The notes under the pieces: model-generated
The model's input: only the letters and a program-made list of their open reading frames with translations
Told to the model about the DNA's origin: nothing
Databases searched by the model: none
Shown here: positions 27,151 to 38,699 of the stretch, piece by piece
Numbering within the stretch: the first letter of the stretch is position 1
Layout of the letters: each line of letters starts with the position of its first letter
Made by a program: the position numbers and the translations under genes
Assembly: GCA_019448385.1 (NCBI GenBank)
Contig: JAGTXO010000046.1
Span: 242,319 to 306,318 of the forward strand
Length of the DNA stretch: 64,000 nt
From: Diacronema lutheri
Lineage: Eukaryota; Haptophyta; Pavlovophyceae; Pavlovales; Pavlovaceae
Direction: 5' to 3'

Positions 27151-27779
27151 AGAACAGACTTCGAGGATGCCACTGACAGGTTCGACACCTTGTCTGTCTC
27201 TTGAGACTTGAGTGACAGCTGCGAGTGACAGGAAGAAAGTCCTTCCTGTCACTCGGGCCGGCGGCCAGCTTCCTGTCACTCAGCTTTTGTCACTCGCAGC
27301 GCGAGTGACAGGTGATCAGCGTGCCCGTCACCGCCCCGTGACGCTCGCCGTGGCGCTTGGAGTGTAGTGCCATTTTTCTAGATCGCCCTGACTTCGGACC
27401 CACGCCATGCGTGCTCTCTCGCTCGCTGTGTTCGTCGCGCCTCACCCTCGCCTCCCTGACTCCCCGGAAACGCTAGTATTTTTCTCGCACTAGATCACAG
27501 GGCTTAGACTCCGTATCCGCTCTTCGCTCCACTCGGACTGTCGATGTCGTCCTCCTCATGCCCTCGGCGTTGCCGCAGAACTGGTTCCTGGCACGACACC
27601 TGTCACTTGAGTGACAGCTGCGAGTGACAGAAAGAATGTCCTTCCTGTCACTCGGGCCGGCGCCCGAGCTTCATGTCGTTAGCTTCCTGTCACTCCGGCC
27701 ATCTGTCGCTTAGCTTCCTGTCACTGGCTCTTCGAAAGACTCTGGAAAAGAAGAAGAGGCAGGGCGGGGGGACTTGGGG

Positions 27780-28719
27780 ATGGTGCGCGCTATCCGCCAG
27801 CTGCTGCTTCTGCTGCTCGTGCTGGTTGGCGCGCCAATGGGTCTGGGATTCGGCGGGCCTGCGCTCCTACGAGCGACGCGCCGTGGAGCACCACCGCCGT
27901 CTCATCCCGTGCTCCCCCGCTTCAAGGCAAACAAGTGAGCACGCGGCGCCTACCCGCCCCCCTCGCAGCCGTTCCGTTCGCCGCGGCGACGCTCACGCGC
28001 GCGCCTTATCCCGTGCCCGTCGCTTCCGGCCCAGCGCGGCGTGCATGGTGTTGCAACCGATGGGGAAGAACGTTCAATCGAAAGCTCCTTGGGTTGCACT
28101 GGCGTGCACTGCGTGCGTGGCGGCGCTCAACATGCCCAAGATCGCGATCCTCATCCGCGCGCTGCTGACAGCGGAAGCTGCGCCCCTGCTAGCGCTGCTG
28201 GGCGTGTTGACCGCGCTCTTCAACCTTGCGAAGGCCGATCTCGACAAAGCGCGCGCGGACTTCACGGAGGGGCTCGCGCGCGATCGCGCGGACTTCAAGG
28301 AGGGGCTCGCGTGCATTGAGAAGGATGCCGCGTGCGATCGCGCGGACTTCACGGAGGGGCTCGCGCGCGATCGCGCAGACTTCAAGGAGGGGCTTGCGCG
28401 CGATCGCGCGGAGTTCAAGGAGGGGCTTGCGCGCATTGAGAAGGATGCCGCGTGCAATCGCGCGGAGTTCAAGGAGGGGCTCGCGCGCATTGAGAAGGAT
28501 GCCGCGTGCGATCGCGCGGACTTCAAGGAGGGGCTTGCGCGCATTGAGAAGGATGCCGCGTGCGATCGCGCGGACTTCAAGGAGGCGCTCGCGTGCGATC
28601 GCGCTGATTTCCACAAGAGGCTCGAGCTCGACCGCGAAACCAACCGGCGAGACCACGACCGATACGAGCTCGCGCTGTACCGGGCGTTGGGGTCCTCGAC
28701 GCCGTCAGCCTCACAGTAA
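27780..28719 (+). CDS. Signal-peptide, membrane and coiled-coil repeat protein, unit 2
   Basis: Paralogue of the unit 1 gene. Exons 27780-27934 and 28035-28719, 279 aa, with the same phase-2 intron of 100 nt. Module order after KARADFTEG is 11-18-11-11-18-18-18, so 36 residues (two 18-mers) longer than unit 1. The leader, hydrophobic segment and C-terminus are almost unchanged, which means variation is confined to the repeat. One module has LACIEKDAAC instead of LARIEKDAAC. Confidence 0.6.
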
Positions 28720-28869
28720 CGTCGAGGTGCAGGGGCCAGGCCCGACACCGAGGTCGGCGAGTCCGAGCGGTTTGCCCCCCCCCCCCCCCCCCCCCCCCCC
28801 CTCCCCCTGCTATGCAGACGAAGTGTCGACAGTCGAGTGAGATTGAGCATCAGATTGAGAACCACCACT

Positions 28870-29522
28870 ACTAACGGCGCTTCCGGGCGAGTCAGGGAGG
28901 CGGGTCAGCAGGCCGAGCGTGCACGAAGCCGAGGTGTGACGAGGGGGGCGAGCGAGAGGCAGCACGCGCAGCGCAGGTCCAAGTTACTCCAAGGTCAGGA
29001 CGACGACCTCGTGCACGCCAAAGGCAAAGTGGCGAGCGCGAGAGCGGACGACAGCCAAAACAGCGGCGCAGGCGCGACCGAGCACAGAGCGGAAGAGGCC
29101 TTAAGTAGATAGCCGGACGAGCGGGGCGCCGATCAGCCCCGCAGCCGCGCGAGCTCGCCGGTCAGCCGCTGGCGCTGGTGGCGCACCGCCTCGGCTGTGA
29201 GCACGCGCGCCGGCAGCTCGCCGTTGGCCATGCGCGCCGTCCGCGCCGCCCGCCGGCGCGGTCACGCGCCGCGCCGCCCAGCGCGGGCGTCGCGTCGCGG
29301 ATCTCGTCCACGCGCCGCAGCACGGCCGCCGGGGAGTTGAGCCGCGGCTGGCCGAGCGGCGGGCGGCGCGGCTGCGCGGACGACGCGCGCGGTGGCATCG
29401 CGGACGGCGCGTCGGCTCGCTGGCCCGCGCCGCCGGCGCGGACGCGGCCGACGAGCGCCGCGGCCACTCAGCCTGCTCAGCTGGGTAGGGCACGCCGCGC
29501 ACGTGCGTCGCGCACCGACTGA
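28870..29522 (-). mobile_element. Retroelement fragment X (unit 2)
   Basis: Nearly identical to 25066-25718, including the same internal frame break, so the break predates unit duplication. Confidence 0.6.
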
Positions 29523-29523
29523 A

Positions 29524-30990
29524 ACGAACGGCGCTTCCAGGCGAGCCAGGGAGGCGGGTCAGTACCAAGTGCGCAGGATCGAGTAGCCACGAACATCATT
29601 GACCCTGCGCATCAAGCCCGAGCAGCGCAGCCGCGCAGCGAGGCACGAGGCGGAACGGGCCCACAGGCCCACCCAGTCCCACGCCTAGCCGCCGCGCGCC
29701 GCAGCCCGCGCGCTGCCGTACCGGTGGCCGCCGTCAATCACACCACCGGCAGCCACGCACGCGCACGCAGACGCCCGCATGCAGGCGGCGACGAGAGCTG
29801 CCCCCGAGCAGCTGCCCGCCACGCCGCAGAGCCGCTCGCAGCCGCCGCAGAGCGCGGCGCCCGCCGTCAGCGAGCCGCCGTCCCCCCCGCCGGCACGCCG
29901 CCCGCAGCCGCCGTGGAGTGCGTCGCCGCCCACCCCCAGCGAGCCGCCGTCCCACCAGCCGCCACGCCGCCCGCAGCCGCCGTGGAGTGCGTCGCCGCCC
30001 ACCCCCAGCGAGCCGCCGTCCCCCCCGCCGCCGCAACCCCAACCCCGACGCTCATCCCAACCCGACCCCGGCACCCAGCCCCACCCGCACCCACCACCCT
30101 CATCCCAACCCAGCCAGTCGCCGTCGTCGAGCGCCAGCAAGCGGCCACCCGTCACGCCACCGAGCAGCTTGTCGTCGCCGCAGAGCGCGTCGCCGCCCGC
30201 GGCCAGCGCGCAGCCTCCTGCCATGCCACCGTGCGGCCCGCCGCCGCTGCCGAGCCCGCCGCCGTCGGGCGCCACGCCACCGAGCGCGCCTGACCACACA
30301 GGCGGAGCGGGCCACCACCCCGAGCACGTCACGCTGCCGCCGCCCGCGCAGCCGCGCCCGCGCGTCGCATCGCTCCCAAACCCACCGACGCTGGCGAAAA
30401 GTGTGTTTTTCATGGTGCCGGCGCAGTCGATGGGCAGGGGCGGCGGAGCGCGCGGAGCGCGGTCACCAGAGCGCGAGGACGCAGCCGTCGCGATTGAAGT
30501 AGTTGTCGTCGAGCACGTCACGCTGCCGCCGCCCGCGCAGCCGCACCCGCGCGCCGCATCGCTCCCAAACCCACCGACGCTGGCGAAAAGTGTGTTTTTC
30601 ATGGTGCCGGCGCAGTCGATGGGCAGGGGCGGCGGAGCGCGCGGAGCGCGGTCACCAGAGCGCGAGGACGCAGCCGTCGTGAGTGAAGTAGTTGTCGTTG
30701 AGCACGTCACGCTGCCGCCGCCCGCGCAGCCGCGCCCGCGCGCCGCATCGATCCCAAACCCACCGACGCTGGCGAAAAGTGTGTTTTTCATGGTGCCGGC
30801 GCAGTCGATGGGCAGGGGCGGCGGAGCGCGCGGAGCGCGGTCGCCAGAGCGCGAGAACGCAGCCGTTGCAAGCGAAGTCGTTGGCCCGAAGCCGCCGGTC
30901 GGCGGCGCGGCCGCGCGCACGCGCGTCGCGCTCACCACGTCGGTTTCTTCAACGATGGCGGAAGCGAGAGCACCGACTTATCAGTTGAAA
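29524..30990 (-). mobile_element. Gly-rich non-autonomous retroelement Y (unit 2)
   Basis: Here the minus frame is uninterrupted for 417 codons (stop at 29685), because only two 68/69-bp repeats are present. It holds three tandem 189-bp modules (LPIDCAGTMKNTLFASVGGF...TCSTTTTS). The plus-strand Pro-rich frame (29779-31044) is open too. Confidence 0.55.
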
Positions 30991-31076
30991 AGAACAGACT
31001 TCGAGGATGCCACTGACAGGTTCGACACCTTGTCTGTCACTTGAGACTTGAGTGACAGCTGCGAGTGACAGGAAGA

Positions 31077-31212
31077 AAGTCCTTCCTGTCACTCGGGCCG
31101 GCGGCCAGCTTCCTGTCACTCAGCTTCCTGTCACTCGCAGCGCGAGTGACAGGTGATCAGCGTGCCCGTCACCGCCCCGTGACGCTCGCCGTGGCGACTG
31201 GAGTGTAGTGCC
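31077..31212 (+). repeat. Tandem unit 3, part before the insertions
   Basis: Unit start and hairpin spacer up to GTGCC, where the ATTTTT site has been filled. The unit resumes at 36627. Confidence 0.88.
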
Positions 31213-31217
31213 ATTTT

Positions 31218-31944
31218 ACGACGAAACCTTCGCTTGCGACGGCTGCGCCCTCGCGCTCTGATGGCCGCGCTCCGCGCGCCCCGCCGCCCCTGCCCATCGA
31301 CTGCGCCGGCACCGCGAACAACGTACTTTTCGCCCCGGTCGGTGGGTTTGTGGGTGGCGGGGCGCGCGCGCACGGCCGCACGAGCGACGGCGGCGTGGCC
31401 TTCTCTACGACGAAACCTTCGCTTGCGACGGCTGCGCCCTCGCGCTCTGATGGCAGCGCTCCGCGCGCCCCGCCGCCCCTGCCCATCGACTGCGCCGGCA
31501 CCGCGAACAACGTACTTTTCGCCCCGGTCGGTGGGTTTGGGGGCGGCGGGGCGCGCGTGCGCGGCCACGCGGCCAGCATCGCGGCGCTTGCCACGCTGGC
31601 GGCGGGTGGCGGTGCGCTTCGCGGCGGCGGCAGGGGGCCGCGACGCGGCGGGGAGGGCGGCGGCTCGCTGGCGGCGGGCGTCGCGCTCTGCAGCGGCGGC
31701 GGGCGGCTTGGCGACGTGGCAGGCGGCGGCTCGGGGGTGGCGGTCGTCGTCGACGATCTTCGGGCCTCGGCGTGCGCGTGCGCGTCGGCCGGTGGTGTGG
31801 TTGACGGCGGCCACCGGTGCGGCGGCGCGCGGGCGGCGGCGCGCGGTGGCTAGGCGCGTGTGGGCCTTTGGGCCTGCTTCGCCTGGCGCCTCGCTGCGCA
31901 CTTCCTGACCCCGCACTTCCTGACCCGTCGGAAGCGTCGTTAGT
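31218..31944 (+). mobile_element. Gly-rich non-autonomous retroelement with ATTTT target duplication
   Basis: Flanked by ATTTT at 31213-31217 and 31945-31949, and ends GGAAGCGTCGTTAGT. It carries two diverged 189-bp modules (LPIDCAGTANNVLFAPVGGF) and a Gly-rich ORF ending DGGHRCGGARAAARGG with stop at 31853. The arrangement matches element Y but on the plus strand. The 727-bp element lacks RT and would depend on a helper. Confidence 0.75.
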
Positions 31945-31949
31945 ATTTT

Positions 31950-34900
31950 CGCATACCGATGATATCAAAGTAACGGCCTCCGTGCTCGCCGCGGCCTTGT
32001 CGGGCTCGCGGATATGGCAGGGAGGCCACTGGCGCTCATGCCCCCGGTGGTGGAGATGCCGCAGCCTTTCGCAATCGTGCCGATGGTCGCCACCCGGCTC
32101 CGCCACCTGCAGGCCATCGTCACCTCGTACACGGGGATCTACGACTACCTCGTTTCGCACCGGCTCGGCCCCGATTTTGTCGACACGGCGACGGCGAAGC
32201 ACGTGCTCGCGAACCTGCCCCATTCGGAGCGGCCTGGGTCGGACGCCACGCCTGCAGAGTGGGCACGCATTGGCAAGTCCAACTTCCATCGCGCGCTCGC
32301 ACGCGGCCTGCACCCGGACAAGCTTTGGTGCGCGCAGACGACGGTTGTGCACGAGTTCATGGCGTCCCGCCTGCGCGAATTGGCGCTACGCGCATTGGCG
32401 ATCCTCACCGGGGGCACGCACGAGCACGTCGTGGCACCTCTCGCTCCGCCGCGCGTGACGGGCTGGCAGGGCGTCGGACCCGCGCAGGGCGGCGGGCGGC
32501 GGGCCGCGGAGCCGTCGCCCGTCGAGGTCTTCGCCTGCGACATGGCGGCGGATGTGTGCACGGGTCTACGCGTCGCGCACCACGGACGTGAGGCGGCGTT
32601 CCACGGGCATCGGGTAGTTGCGATGCTCGCCGCCGAGAGGCTGCGGCAGGAAGCGCACCGGCTGTCACCGCAGGTCGGCGACAGACGCGGCCGTGACGGG
32701 GCGGACCGCCCGTCGGCGCGCACCCGTGCGGCCACGGGCGGGCCATCACAAGGGACGGGCTCCTCCCCTCGCGCAAGCGCGCCGCCGTCACGGCCGGCCC
32801 CGCGCACGTTCCGGCGTCCGGCACAGGGCCAGCAGGGGCCACCGCAGGGGCCGCCTCCGCCGCCCTACCCGCCGCCACCGCCGCCCCCTCCGCCGCCGTC
32901 ACCACCGCGGGACGGAGACGAGGACGAGCGGGGCGCCGGCGGCGACGACGACGTCGACGTCGTCGACGACGGGCACGCCGGCGGCGATGATGCCGACGCT
33001 CGCGGCCGGCGGCAGCGGCGCCGTGCCGGGGCTAGCCGCGCAGACCCCGCCATGCCGCCGGCCACGGCGCACCGGTCAATGCAGGGCGGTAGATACGCGG
33101 CGCTGGACCACCTCACCGTCATGCAGGCCGCGGGTCTGGCGCCTGACTCGGCCGTCCCGATGCTGGTCAGCGTGCCGCACGACTTTTCGGAGCGCTTTGC
33201 CGCGGCTTTCGTGCAGGTAATCCACAAGCTTCGCGACGCCGAGGCGGACGAGGGCACCGGCGGCCACGGCGCACGCCAGCCGGCGACAGAACGCGCGCTG
33301 AAGATGCTTCTCCTGCTGCCAGCGCTCCTCCTACGCGCGACCCGCGCCGACAAAGTGAGGGCGGGCAAACAGCTGGCCGCGCGCTTCGCCGCATGGGAGG
33401 CGGGTGATTACGACCAATTGGTTGCGCACTGGGAGCGCGACTGCTCGTGGCACGCGGCGCGCGCGTTCCAGTCTTCGCAGGATGCGGCCGAGCGCCTGCA
33501 CAAGCGGGTGCTCGCACTCATCGCCAAGGGCAAGGTATCCGATGCGCGGCGGCTACTGGAGAGCTTGGGTGTCGCCGACATTGCCCGCCCGGAGGTGCTC
33601 GCGCAGATGGCAGCCAAACACCCGGTGCGCACGGCGGACGTCGACGACGGCCTTGCCGCTCGGGACGACTTGCCCCGAGTGGTGGTCTCGCCGGAAGACA
33701 TCGTGACGGCGTTCCGCAGCCTCGACACAGACAAGGCGGCTGGCGCCTCGACCTGGCGCTACGAATACCTCATTGCCCTGGTGCCGACCGTGCCCTTCCC
33801 GTCGATCATGGCGGCCGATGCGGCACACTCGGGCGCTTACTTTGCGACGCGCTTCGCCAACAACTTGCTACCTGCATCCGTGCGGCTATTGGCGCTTCGC
33901 AAGTGTACGCCCGGGGTTGACGGGCGCGAGGACGCTCGCCCGGTCGGCATCGGTTGTGCGTTGCGACGGGCGGTTTCCAAGGCGGTGGTCTCGCGCGCAT
34001 CGCACAAGGCGCTGGCGGCGGGCTACTTCGCGCCGCAGCAGCTGGGAGTCGCCGTACCGTCGGGCGGCACCAAGCTCGTCCTCTTTGTGCGCGAACTCCT
34101 CGACGCGGATCACACGTTCTGCATCGTCGCGGTCGACGTCTCCAACGCCTTCAACTCCGTCAGTCGGGCGCATCTCCTGCGCTGCCTGACGGACGTTCGC
34201 CTCCCTGAGGACCTCCGAGCGCTCGCTCGCCTCGCGCTCGCGACGCTCGCTCAAGAGGCGCTGGTCTTCGCGGGCGGCGGCAGCGGCGGGGCACCTCTCC
34301 GTGAGCTCGGCTTTCGCAGCTCCGAGGGCGTACAGCAGGGTGCACCGGAAAGCTCCTTCTTCTTCGCGGCCGCCCCAACCCCTTCTCGAGGAGTTCGACG
34401 CGCGCCTGGCGCTCCACGGCGGGGCGGTCCGCGCGGCGCACGACGACGTTTACCTCCTCGGACGGCCGGTCGATGTCTTCGCCGCGCTTGCTGACTTCAC
34501 GCGACGGCTGGAGGACCTCGGCCTTTGCGCCAATGCGGCCAAGTCGCAGTGCTGGATCGATCCGCTCCACATGGCCACGCTCGAGGCCTGCCGCGGCTCG
34601 GTCCCGCTCGGCTCGGTGCCAGACGGCGCGGGTGGCGCGCATTACGGCATCGATGTCTACGGCGTGCCCATCGGCGCGCGCGAGTATGTGCACTCGACCC
34701 TCAGCACGAAGGCCGACGAGCTTGCCGGCAAAGCGAACAACATGATTCAGTCGCTCGGCTCGTCGGACAAACAGTCGCTGTGGGTCCTGTTCCGCTCCTC
34801 GTTTCAGCACCGCTTCGCATGGTTCACCTCCAACTCTTACCCTTCCGACGCGGCCGGCGCGGCGGCGATCTACGACGCTGCCGTCCTTCGGGTCGCCACC

Positions 34901-36581
34901 GTCGCCCTCGGCGTCTCGGTGTCCACAGATGCTCACGCCTGCCGCCGGCTGTTCCTGCCGGTCGCGCAGCACGGCGGCGGCCTGCGCCGGCAGGCCGACT
35001 CTGCGCTCGCGGAAGTCTGGGGCGCAGCGTGGCGGGTCGTGCCACACTTGCTCGACACGCTCGCGCCGGACGGCACGGTGCTCACGCAGGGCATCCTCGA
35101 CCGCCCGGCCATCGCAGCCCGCGTCGGTCGCGGCGCATTCGAAGACATGCCCACGCTGGGCTGGCGCCAGTTCTTCGCCTCGGGCTCGCGCCTAGGCGGC
35201 GAGCTCGAGGCGGCGTGGAATCGCATGCAGACGGAGCTGGCCGGCTGGGGGCAGCAGCCGGACGGCATGGAGGTGCGCGTGCTGCACTTGTCCGCTGGGT
35301 CGGTCGCACCCGCGGCGCCCGACGCGGGTCGCAGGCCCAACCTGCAGGCCGACATCACCGGCGACCGCGAGCGCTGCCGCCTCGCGATGCTCGACGCGGA
35401 GCACGCCGCCATGCCCCCCTCCGCACGCGCGCGCCAGCTGTGGTTCGCACTCGGTCGGGAGAGCGGCTTGTTTCTCTCGTTGCTGCCGCGCGGCCTCGGC
35501 GCCTTCTCGTGCGCGGAGTGGGTCGAGGCCACGGCGCGCTACTTTGGCCTGCCGAGCCCGGCATGCGCGCCGCTCGCGGCGGCGGGCGCGCGCCTCCCGC
35601 GCAGCGGCGCACAGCGGCCGGTGCCAGTCGACGCTTACGGCGACTCGATCGCTGCGGCGCCCGGCGTCGCGCACGACCACTTCGCCAAGCTTCGGCATGA
35701 CCCGGTTCTCGCCGCGGTCGCGTCGCTCGCCCGCATGGCGGGCGCCTACGTGCGCCTCGAGGACAGTGACATCTTCGGCTCCGTGCTCGCCGGCGTGCCG
35801 GCCGCGGGCCGCCGTGCGCTCGGTCGCCGGCGCGTGCCGACAGTCGACTTCGTCATCGCGCTCCGCAGCCAGCTGCACCTCTTCGAGCTCAAGACGCTCG
35901 CCTTCTGCCCGACGCGCTACAAGCCGTGGGCGGACGCCCGACGCTGCGGGGCAGTGGAGCTGCGCGCGCGCGAGGTGCCGAGGGAGCGGCTGCGCGAGTG
36001 CGTCGCGCTCGACCGGGAGGTCTTCGCGGCGCCAGAGGGCCACGTGGGCCCGATGCAGCGGCGCCTCCACGAGTTCCCGCCGCTGCAGGCGGTCGTCGTC
36101 GGCAGTTTTGGCGAATGGTCGGCCGGGCTGGCTACCCTCCTCAAGACGCTCTCGCACATGGGCGCGGACGCGTGGATGGCGCGCATGCGCGCGCCGACTC
36201 GCGGTGCCGCCCAGGCGTCGCTCGAGCGCGTCATGCGCCACCAGCTCGCCGCGTGCGTGGTGCGCGGGCACGCGCAGCTGCTGCTCGCGCGCGCGCGCAT
36301 GGTGCGCGCGTGGGCGGCGCCGCGTCGTGCGGCCGACCAAGCGGCGGAAGCGGGCGCTGACGCGTGCGGTGGCTTGGACGGCGTGTATCGCCTGCACGCG
36401 GGCGGCGGCACGCGACCGGCAGCGCGCGGCGATTAGGCACGGGCGGGCCCTTTGGGCCCGTCGGGCCTCGCTGCTAGCTCGCTGGTGACCGGGATGCACG
36501 GGGATCGACGACATTGGTGGCTACTCGATCCCCCGCAGCTGGTGCTGACCCCGCTGTCCTGACGTAAGCGCGGTTAGTAGT
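31950..36581 (+). mobile_element. RT-bearing retroelement, nearly full length, one frameshift
   Basis: Boundaries come from ATTTT (31945-31949) on the left and ATTTTT (36582-36587) on the right, and from the empty site in units 1 and 2. There are no LTRs and no poly-A; the 3' end is GTAAGCGCGGTTAGTAGT. One ORF starts at 32014 and, after a frame change near 34360, runs to a stop at 36434-36436. This is the only copy in the window with an RT and is the candidate helper for the others. Confidence 0.85.
32014..36436 (+). pseudogene. Retroelement polyprotein: N-terminal domain, reverse transcriptase, nuclease-like C-terminal domain
   Basis: Frame 1 (32014 to about 34360): unrecognised N-terminal region (SNFHRALARGLHPDKLWCAQ), Pro-rich and acidic linkers, then RT blocks FRSLDTDKAAGASTWRYEYL, IVAVDVSNAFNSVSR (motif A, about 34120-34160) and EGVQQGAPES (motif B, 34325-34354). 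Frame 2 (to 36436) continues LLEEFDARLAL, AAHDDVYLLG (motif C; DD kept, usual Y replaced) and LGLCANAAKSQCW (D). The C-terminal domain has RRRVPTVDFVIAL...FELKTLAF: Asp at 35846-35848 and Glu/Lys at 35885-35893, a D-x12-ExK pair like PD-(D/E)xK (restriction-like) endonucleases of R2-type retroelements. GSFGEWSAGL and SHMGADAWMARM follow and are kept in all copies. One 1-2-nt indel near 34355-34375 breaks the ORF. Role: target-primed reverse transcription, inferred. Confidence 0.8.
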
Positions 36582-36587
36582 ATTTTT

Positions 36588-36626
36588 CGGGCCCCTCCTG
36601 CTGACCCGCCTGTAAGCGTCGTTAGT
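36588..36626 (+). mobile_element. 39-bp severely 5'-truncated retroelement tail, ATTTTT duplication
   Basis: CGGGCCCCTCCTGCTGACCC...CGTTAGT lies between ATTTTT (36582-36587) and ATTTTT (36627-36632). The right flank continues as the unit sequence CTAGATCGCC. Confidence 0.75.
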
Positions 36627-37046
36627 ATTTTTCTAGATCGCCCTGACTTCGGACCTACGCCATGCGTGCTCTCTCGCTCGCTGTGTTCGTCGCGCCTCAC
36701 CCTCGCCTCCCTGACTCCCCGGAAACGCTAGTATTTTTCTCGCACCCCTAGATCACAGGGCTTAGACTCCGTATCCGCTCCTCGCTTCACTCGGACTGTC
36801 GATGTCGTCCTCCTCATGCCCTCGGCGTTGCCGCAGAACTGGTTCCTGGCACGACACCTGTCACTTGAGTGACAGGAAGCTGCGAGTGACAGAAAGAATG
36901 TCCTTCCTGTCACTCGGGCCGGCGCCCGAGCTTCATGTCGTTAGCTTCCTGTCACTCCGGCCATCTGTCGCTCAGCTTCCTGTCACTGGCTCTTCGAAAG
37001 TTAGTCTGGAAAAGAAGAAGAGGCAGGGCGGGGGGAGGACTTGGGG

Positions 37047-37878
37047 ATGGTGCGCGCTATCCGCCAGCTGCTGCTTCTGCTGCTCGTGCTGGTTGGCGCG
37101 CCAATGGGTCTGGGATTCGGCGGGCCTGCGCTCCTACGAGCGACGCGCCGTGGAGCACCACCGCCGTCTCATCCCGTGCTCCCTCGCTTCAAGGCAAACA
37201 AGTGAGCACGCGCCGCCTACCCGCCCCCCTCGCAGCCGTTCCGTTCGCCGCGGCGACGCTCACGCGCGCGCCTCATCCCGTGCCCGTCACTTCCGGCCCA
37301 GCGCGGCGTGCATGGTGTTGCAACCGATGGGGAAGTACGTTCCATCGAAAGCTCCTTGGGTTGCACTGGCGTGCACTGCGTGCGTGGCGGCGCTCAACAT
37401 GCCCAAGATCGCGATCCTCATCCGCGCGCTGCTGACAGCGGAAGCTGCGCCCCTGCTAGCGCTGCTGGGCGTGTTGACCGCGCTCTTCAACCTTGCGAAG
37501 GCCGATCTCGACAAAGCGCGCGCGGACTTCACGGAGGGGCTCGCGCGCGATCGCGCGGACTTCAAGGAGGGGCTTGCGCGCGATCGCGCGGAGTTCAAGG
37601 AGGGGCTCGCGCGCATTGAGAAGGATGCCGCGTGCAATCGCGCGGACTTCACGGAGGGGCTTGCGCGCGATCGCGCGGAGTTCAAGGAGGGGCTTGCGCG
37701 CATTGAGAAGGATGCCGCGTGCGATCGCGCGGACTTCAAGGAGGCGCTCGCGTGCGATCGCGCTGATTTCCACAAGAGGCTCGAGCTCGACCGCGAAACC
37801 AACCGGCGAGACCACGACCGATACGAGCTCGCGCTGTACCGGGCGTTGGGGTCCTCGACGCCGTCAGCCTCACAGTAA
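37047..37878 (+). CDS. Signal-peptide, membrane and coiled-coil repeat protein, unit 3
   Basis: Exons 37047-37201 and 37302-37878, 243 aa, same length as unit 1 but with a different module order (11-11-18-11-18). Three 11-mers and two 18-mers are present, so modules have been shuffled without net length change. One codon in exon 1 differs (CTCGC for CCCGC). Splice sites are the same as in unit 1. Confidence 0.6.
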
Positions 37879-38045
37879 CGTCGAGGTGCAGGGGCCAGGC
37901 CCGACACCGAGGTCGGCAAGTCGCGAGCGGTTTGCCCCCCCCCCCTCCCCCCCCCCCCCCCCCCCCCCCCCCTGCTATGCACACGAAGTGTCGACAGTCG
38001 AGTGAGATTGGAGTGAGATTGAGCATCAGATTGAGAACCAACACT

Positions 38046-38698
38046 ACTAACGGCGCTTCCGGGCGAGTCAGGGAGGCGGGTCAGCAGGCCGAGCGTGCAC
38101 GAAGCCGAGGTGTGACGAGGGGGGCGAGCGAGAGGCAGCACGCGCAGCGCAGGTCCAAGTTACTCCAAGGTCAGGACGACGACCTCGTGCACGCCAAAGG
38201 CAAAGTGGCGAGCGCGAGAGCGGACGACAGCCAAAACAGCGGCGCAGGCGCGGCCGAGCACAGAGCGGAAGAGGCCTCAAGTAGATAGCCGGACGAGCGG
38301 GGCGCCGATCAGCCCCGCAGCCGCGCGAGCTCGCCGGTCAGCCGCTGGCGCTGGTGGCGCACCGCCTCGGCTGTGAGCACGCGCGCCGGCAGCTCGCCGT
38401 TGGCCATGCGCGCCGTCCGCGCCGCCCGCCGGCGCGGTCACGCGCCGCGCCGCCCAGCGCGGGCGTCGCGTCGCGGATCTCGTCCACGCGCCGCAGCACG
38501 GCCGCCGGGGAGTTGAGCCGCGGCTGGCCGAGCGGCGGGCGGCGCGGCTGCGCGGACGACGCGCGCGGTGGCATCGCGGACGGCGCGTCGGCTCGCCGGC
38601 CCGCGCCGCCGGCGCGGACGCGGCCGACGAGCGCCGCGGCCACTCAGCCTGCTCAGCTGGGTAGGGCACGCCGCGCACGTGCGTCGCGCACCGACTGA
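38046..38698 (-). mobile_element. Retroelement fragment X (unit 3)
   Basis: Near-identical to unit 1 fragment X, with the same tail (ACTAACGGCGCTTCC in plus orientation) and the same internal frame break. Confidence 0.6.
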
Positions 38699-38699
38699 A

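Larger units (their letters stand above)
23572..27236 (+). repeat. Tandem unit 1 (about 3.67 kb)
   Basis: First of four near-identical head-to-tail units. Each begins AAAGTCCTTCCTGTCACTCG and contains, in order, a hairpin-rich spacer, an old retroelement tail (GGAAACGCTAGT before ATTTTTC), the coiled-coil gene (+), a poly-C tract, retroelement fragment X (-) and Gly-rich element Y (-). Unit 1 has an empty ATTTTTCTAG site at 23709-23718. Confidence 0.9.
27237..31076 (+). repeat. Tandem unit 2 (about 3.84 kb)
   Basis: Same order as unit 1. Differences: two instead of seven 68/69-bp repeats, and three instead of one copy of the 189-bp CAGTMKNTLFASVGGFG module. The ATTTTTCTAG site at about 27372 is empty. 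Confidence 0.9.

Noticed and set aside
25920-27204. Pro-rich plus-strand frame as an extensin or pherophorin gene
   Set aside because: It lacks a signal peptide, and the segment is part of a retroelement 3' region read antisense. Kept as an alternative in the feature note, not as a gene.
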